Below, one piece after another: positions 63,330 to 64,000 of a stretch of DNA of 64,000 bases. Origin of the DNA: Eutypella sp. D-1 (Eukaryota; Ascomycota; Sordariomycetes; Xylariales; Diatrypaceae). A program made the translations under genes and the position numbers. How positions within the stretch are numbered: position 1 is the first letter of the stretch; every line of letters starts with the position of its first letter. The DNA lies in NCBI GenBank assembly GCA_023313575.1, contig JAJTTP010000031.1, forward strand, positions 186,001-250,000, written 5' to 3'. The notes below the pieces were generated by a model. The model had not been told where the DNA came from. It did no database searches and saw only the letters and a program-made list of their open reading frames with translations.

Positions 63330-64000
63330 ATGCCAAATATATTGATATTCGGAACAGGTGGCCTAGGGGCTGTCTACACTTGGGTCCTTTCTAAATCAGC
63401 TGAAGTGACCACAGTGTGCCGATCTAATTTCGAGGAAGCATCGAAGAATGGATTCACTATTCATTCGACCCTTTGGGGCAACAACCTCAAAGTGAAGCCA
63501 ACGGTTGTGCGCACGGTCTCGGAGGCAGTTGATCTTGGACATGGCAAACCATTCGACTTCGTTGTCATCACTGCCAAGGCAATACCAACCAACCCGTCGA
63601 CGGCAGAACTCATCAGGCCCGCTATGTCCCAGAACACAGCCGTAGTCCTCATTCAGAACGGTATTGGGATCGAAGAGGAATTCGCCGCTGCCTATCCGAA
63701 TAATCCCTTGCTAAGCACGGTGGTCTACCTCCCCGCTACACAGGTATCCCCTGCCGTGGTTCACCATAAGGAGATCGAGCTACTACACGTGGGAACATAT
63801 CCGACAGAGGCGAGACCTGAGGCCAAGGGCGCGGCAAAGGCGTTCGTAGAGCTCATATGCTCGGCTGGAGCTACCGCCAAGCTTCACGATGATGTCCAGT
63901 TCGAACGCTGGTCCAAGTTGCTTGTCAACGCTTCCTGGAATCCGATTTGTGCCCTAACGAGACTGCGGGACAGGCAGTTTATCGATGCACACGAGGATAG
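63330..64000 (+). CDS. Ketopantoate reductase family protein (5' part, cut by window end)
   Basis: An open frame starts at ATG 63330 and is still open at the window end: 223 codons plus two bases, no intron needed. It begins with the Rossmann motif IFGTGGLGAVY (residues about 6-16). It continues with DFVVITAKA (about 75-83) and IQNGIGIEEEF (about 108-118), where NG-G-E is the family signature. A WSKLLVNASWNPICALT block (about 191-207) holds the Lys, Asn and Asn-Pro that position ketopantoate. The family (PanE/ApbA) makes NADPH-dependent ketopantoate reduction for pantothenate and CoA synthesis, but fungi carry many paralogues of unknown substrate. A housekeeping role is therefore not assured. 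The missing C-terminal third prevents a final call. Confidence 0.88.
   Translation, partial: MPNILIFGTGGLGAVYTWVLSKSAEVTTVCRSNFEEASKNGFTIHSTLWGNNLKVKPTVVRTVSEAVDLGHGKPFDFVVITAKAIPTNPSTAELIRPAMSQNTAVVLIQNGIGIEEEFAAAYPNNPLLSTVVYLPATQVSPAVVHHKEIELLHVGTYPTEARPEAKGAAKAFVELICSAGATAKLHDDVQFERWSKLLVNASWNPICALTRLRDRQFIDAHED

Overview
The window looks like chromosomal DNA of a filamentous ascomycete (Pezizomycotina, probably Sordariomycetes; the class is inferred from gene types, not proven). Most genes carry short GT-AG introns (50-234 bp, one of 329 bp), and their exon phases join cleanly. Recognisable products include HAT1, a Cdc4-type F-box/WD40 protein, a Utp16/Bud21-type protein, a Ctk3-type protein, pyrroline-5-carboxylate reductase, a ZIP transporter, an NB-ARC/TPR receptor-like protein and an NRPS-like synthetase. 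There are no polycistronic units, rRNA or CRISPR, and I found no convincing tRNA.

Layout. 1-8.1 kb: gene-poor, full of short CCTA/TAGG-type repeats. 8.2-12.2 kb (+): a five-exon RING-PH-VWA protein with the domain order of the Ste5/Far1 pheromone-MAPK scaffold. 13.6-16.8 kb (+): a 1082-aa protein of unknown function. 16.9-20.5 kb (-): a nine-exon NB-ARC/TPR protein, tail to tail with the 1082-aa gene. 21.9-23.8 kb (+): a serine beta-lactamase-like hydrolase. 24.3-25.6 kb (-): Utp16-like. 26.3-27.4 kb (+): TPR/Sel1-like protein with a probable mitochondrial leader. 28.6-33.5 kb (-): a 1616-aa adenylation-carrier-membrane synthetase with three C-terminal beta-helix domains, the architecture of epsilon-poly-L-lysine synthetase (Pls). 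33.5-48.4 kb: about 15 kb with almost no credible genes, apart from a weak two-exon candidate at 42.5-43.0 kb. 48.4-50.6 kb (-): Cdc4-like. 53.7-55.2 kb (-): ZIP transporter with a 17-nt internal exon. 56.4-58.1 kb (+): HAT1 with a 13-nt first coding exon. 58.5-60.1 kb (-): P5C reductase. 61.0-62.0 kb (+): Ctk3-like. 63.3 kb to the end (+): 5' part of a ketopantoate-reductase-family gene cut by the window edge.

How the genes relate. Most are independent housekeeping or regulatory genes: rRNA processing, transcription-kinase subunit, histone acetylation, ubiquitin ligase, proline synthesis, metal transport. The accessory-looking part is 13.6-33.5 kb: the unknown 1082-aa protein, the NLR-like receptor, the beta-lactamase-like hydrolase and the Pls-like synthetase. 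The synthetase is the best candidate for an under-described system. Its product cannot be read from the sequence, and no tailoring gene cluster surrounds it.
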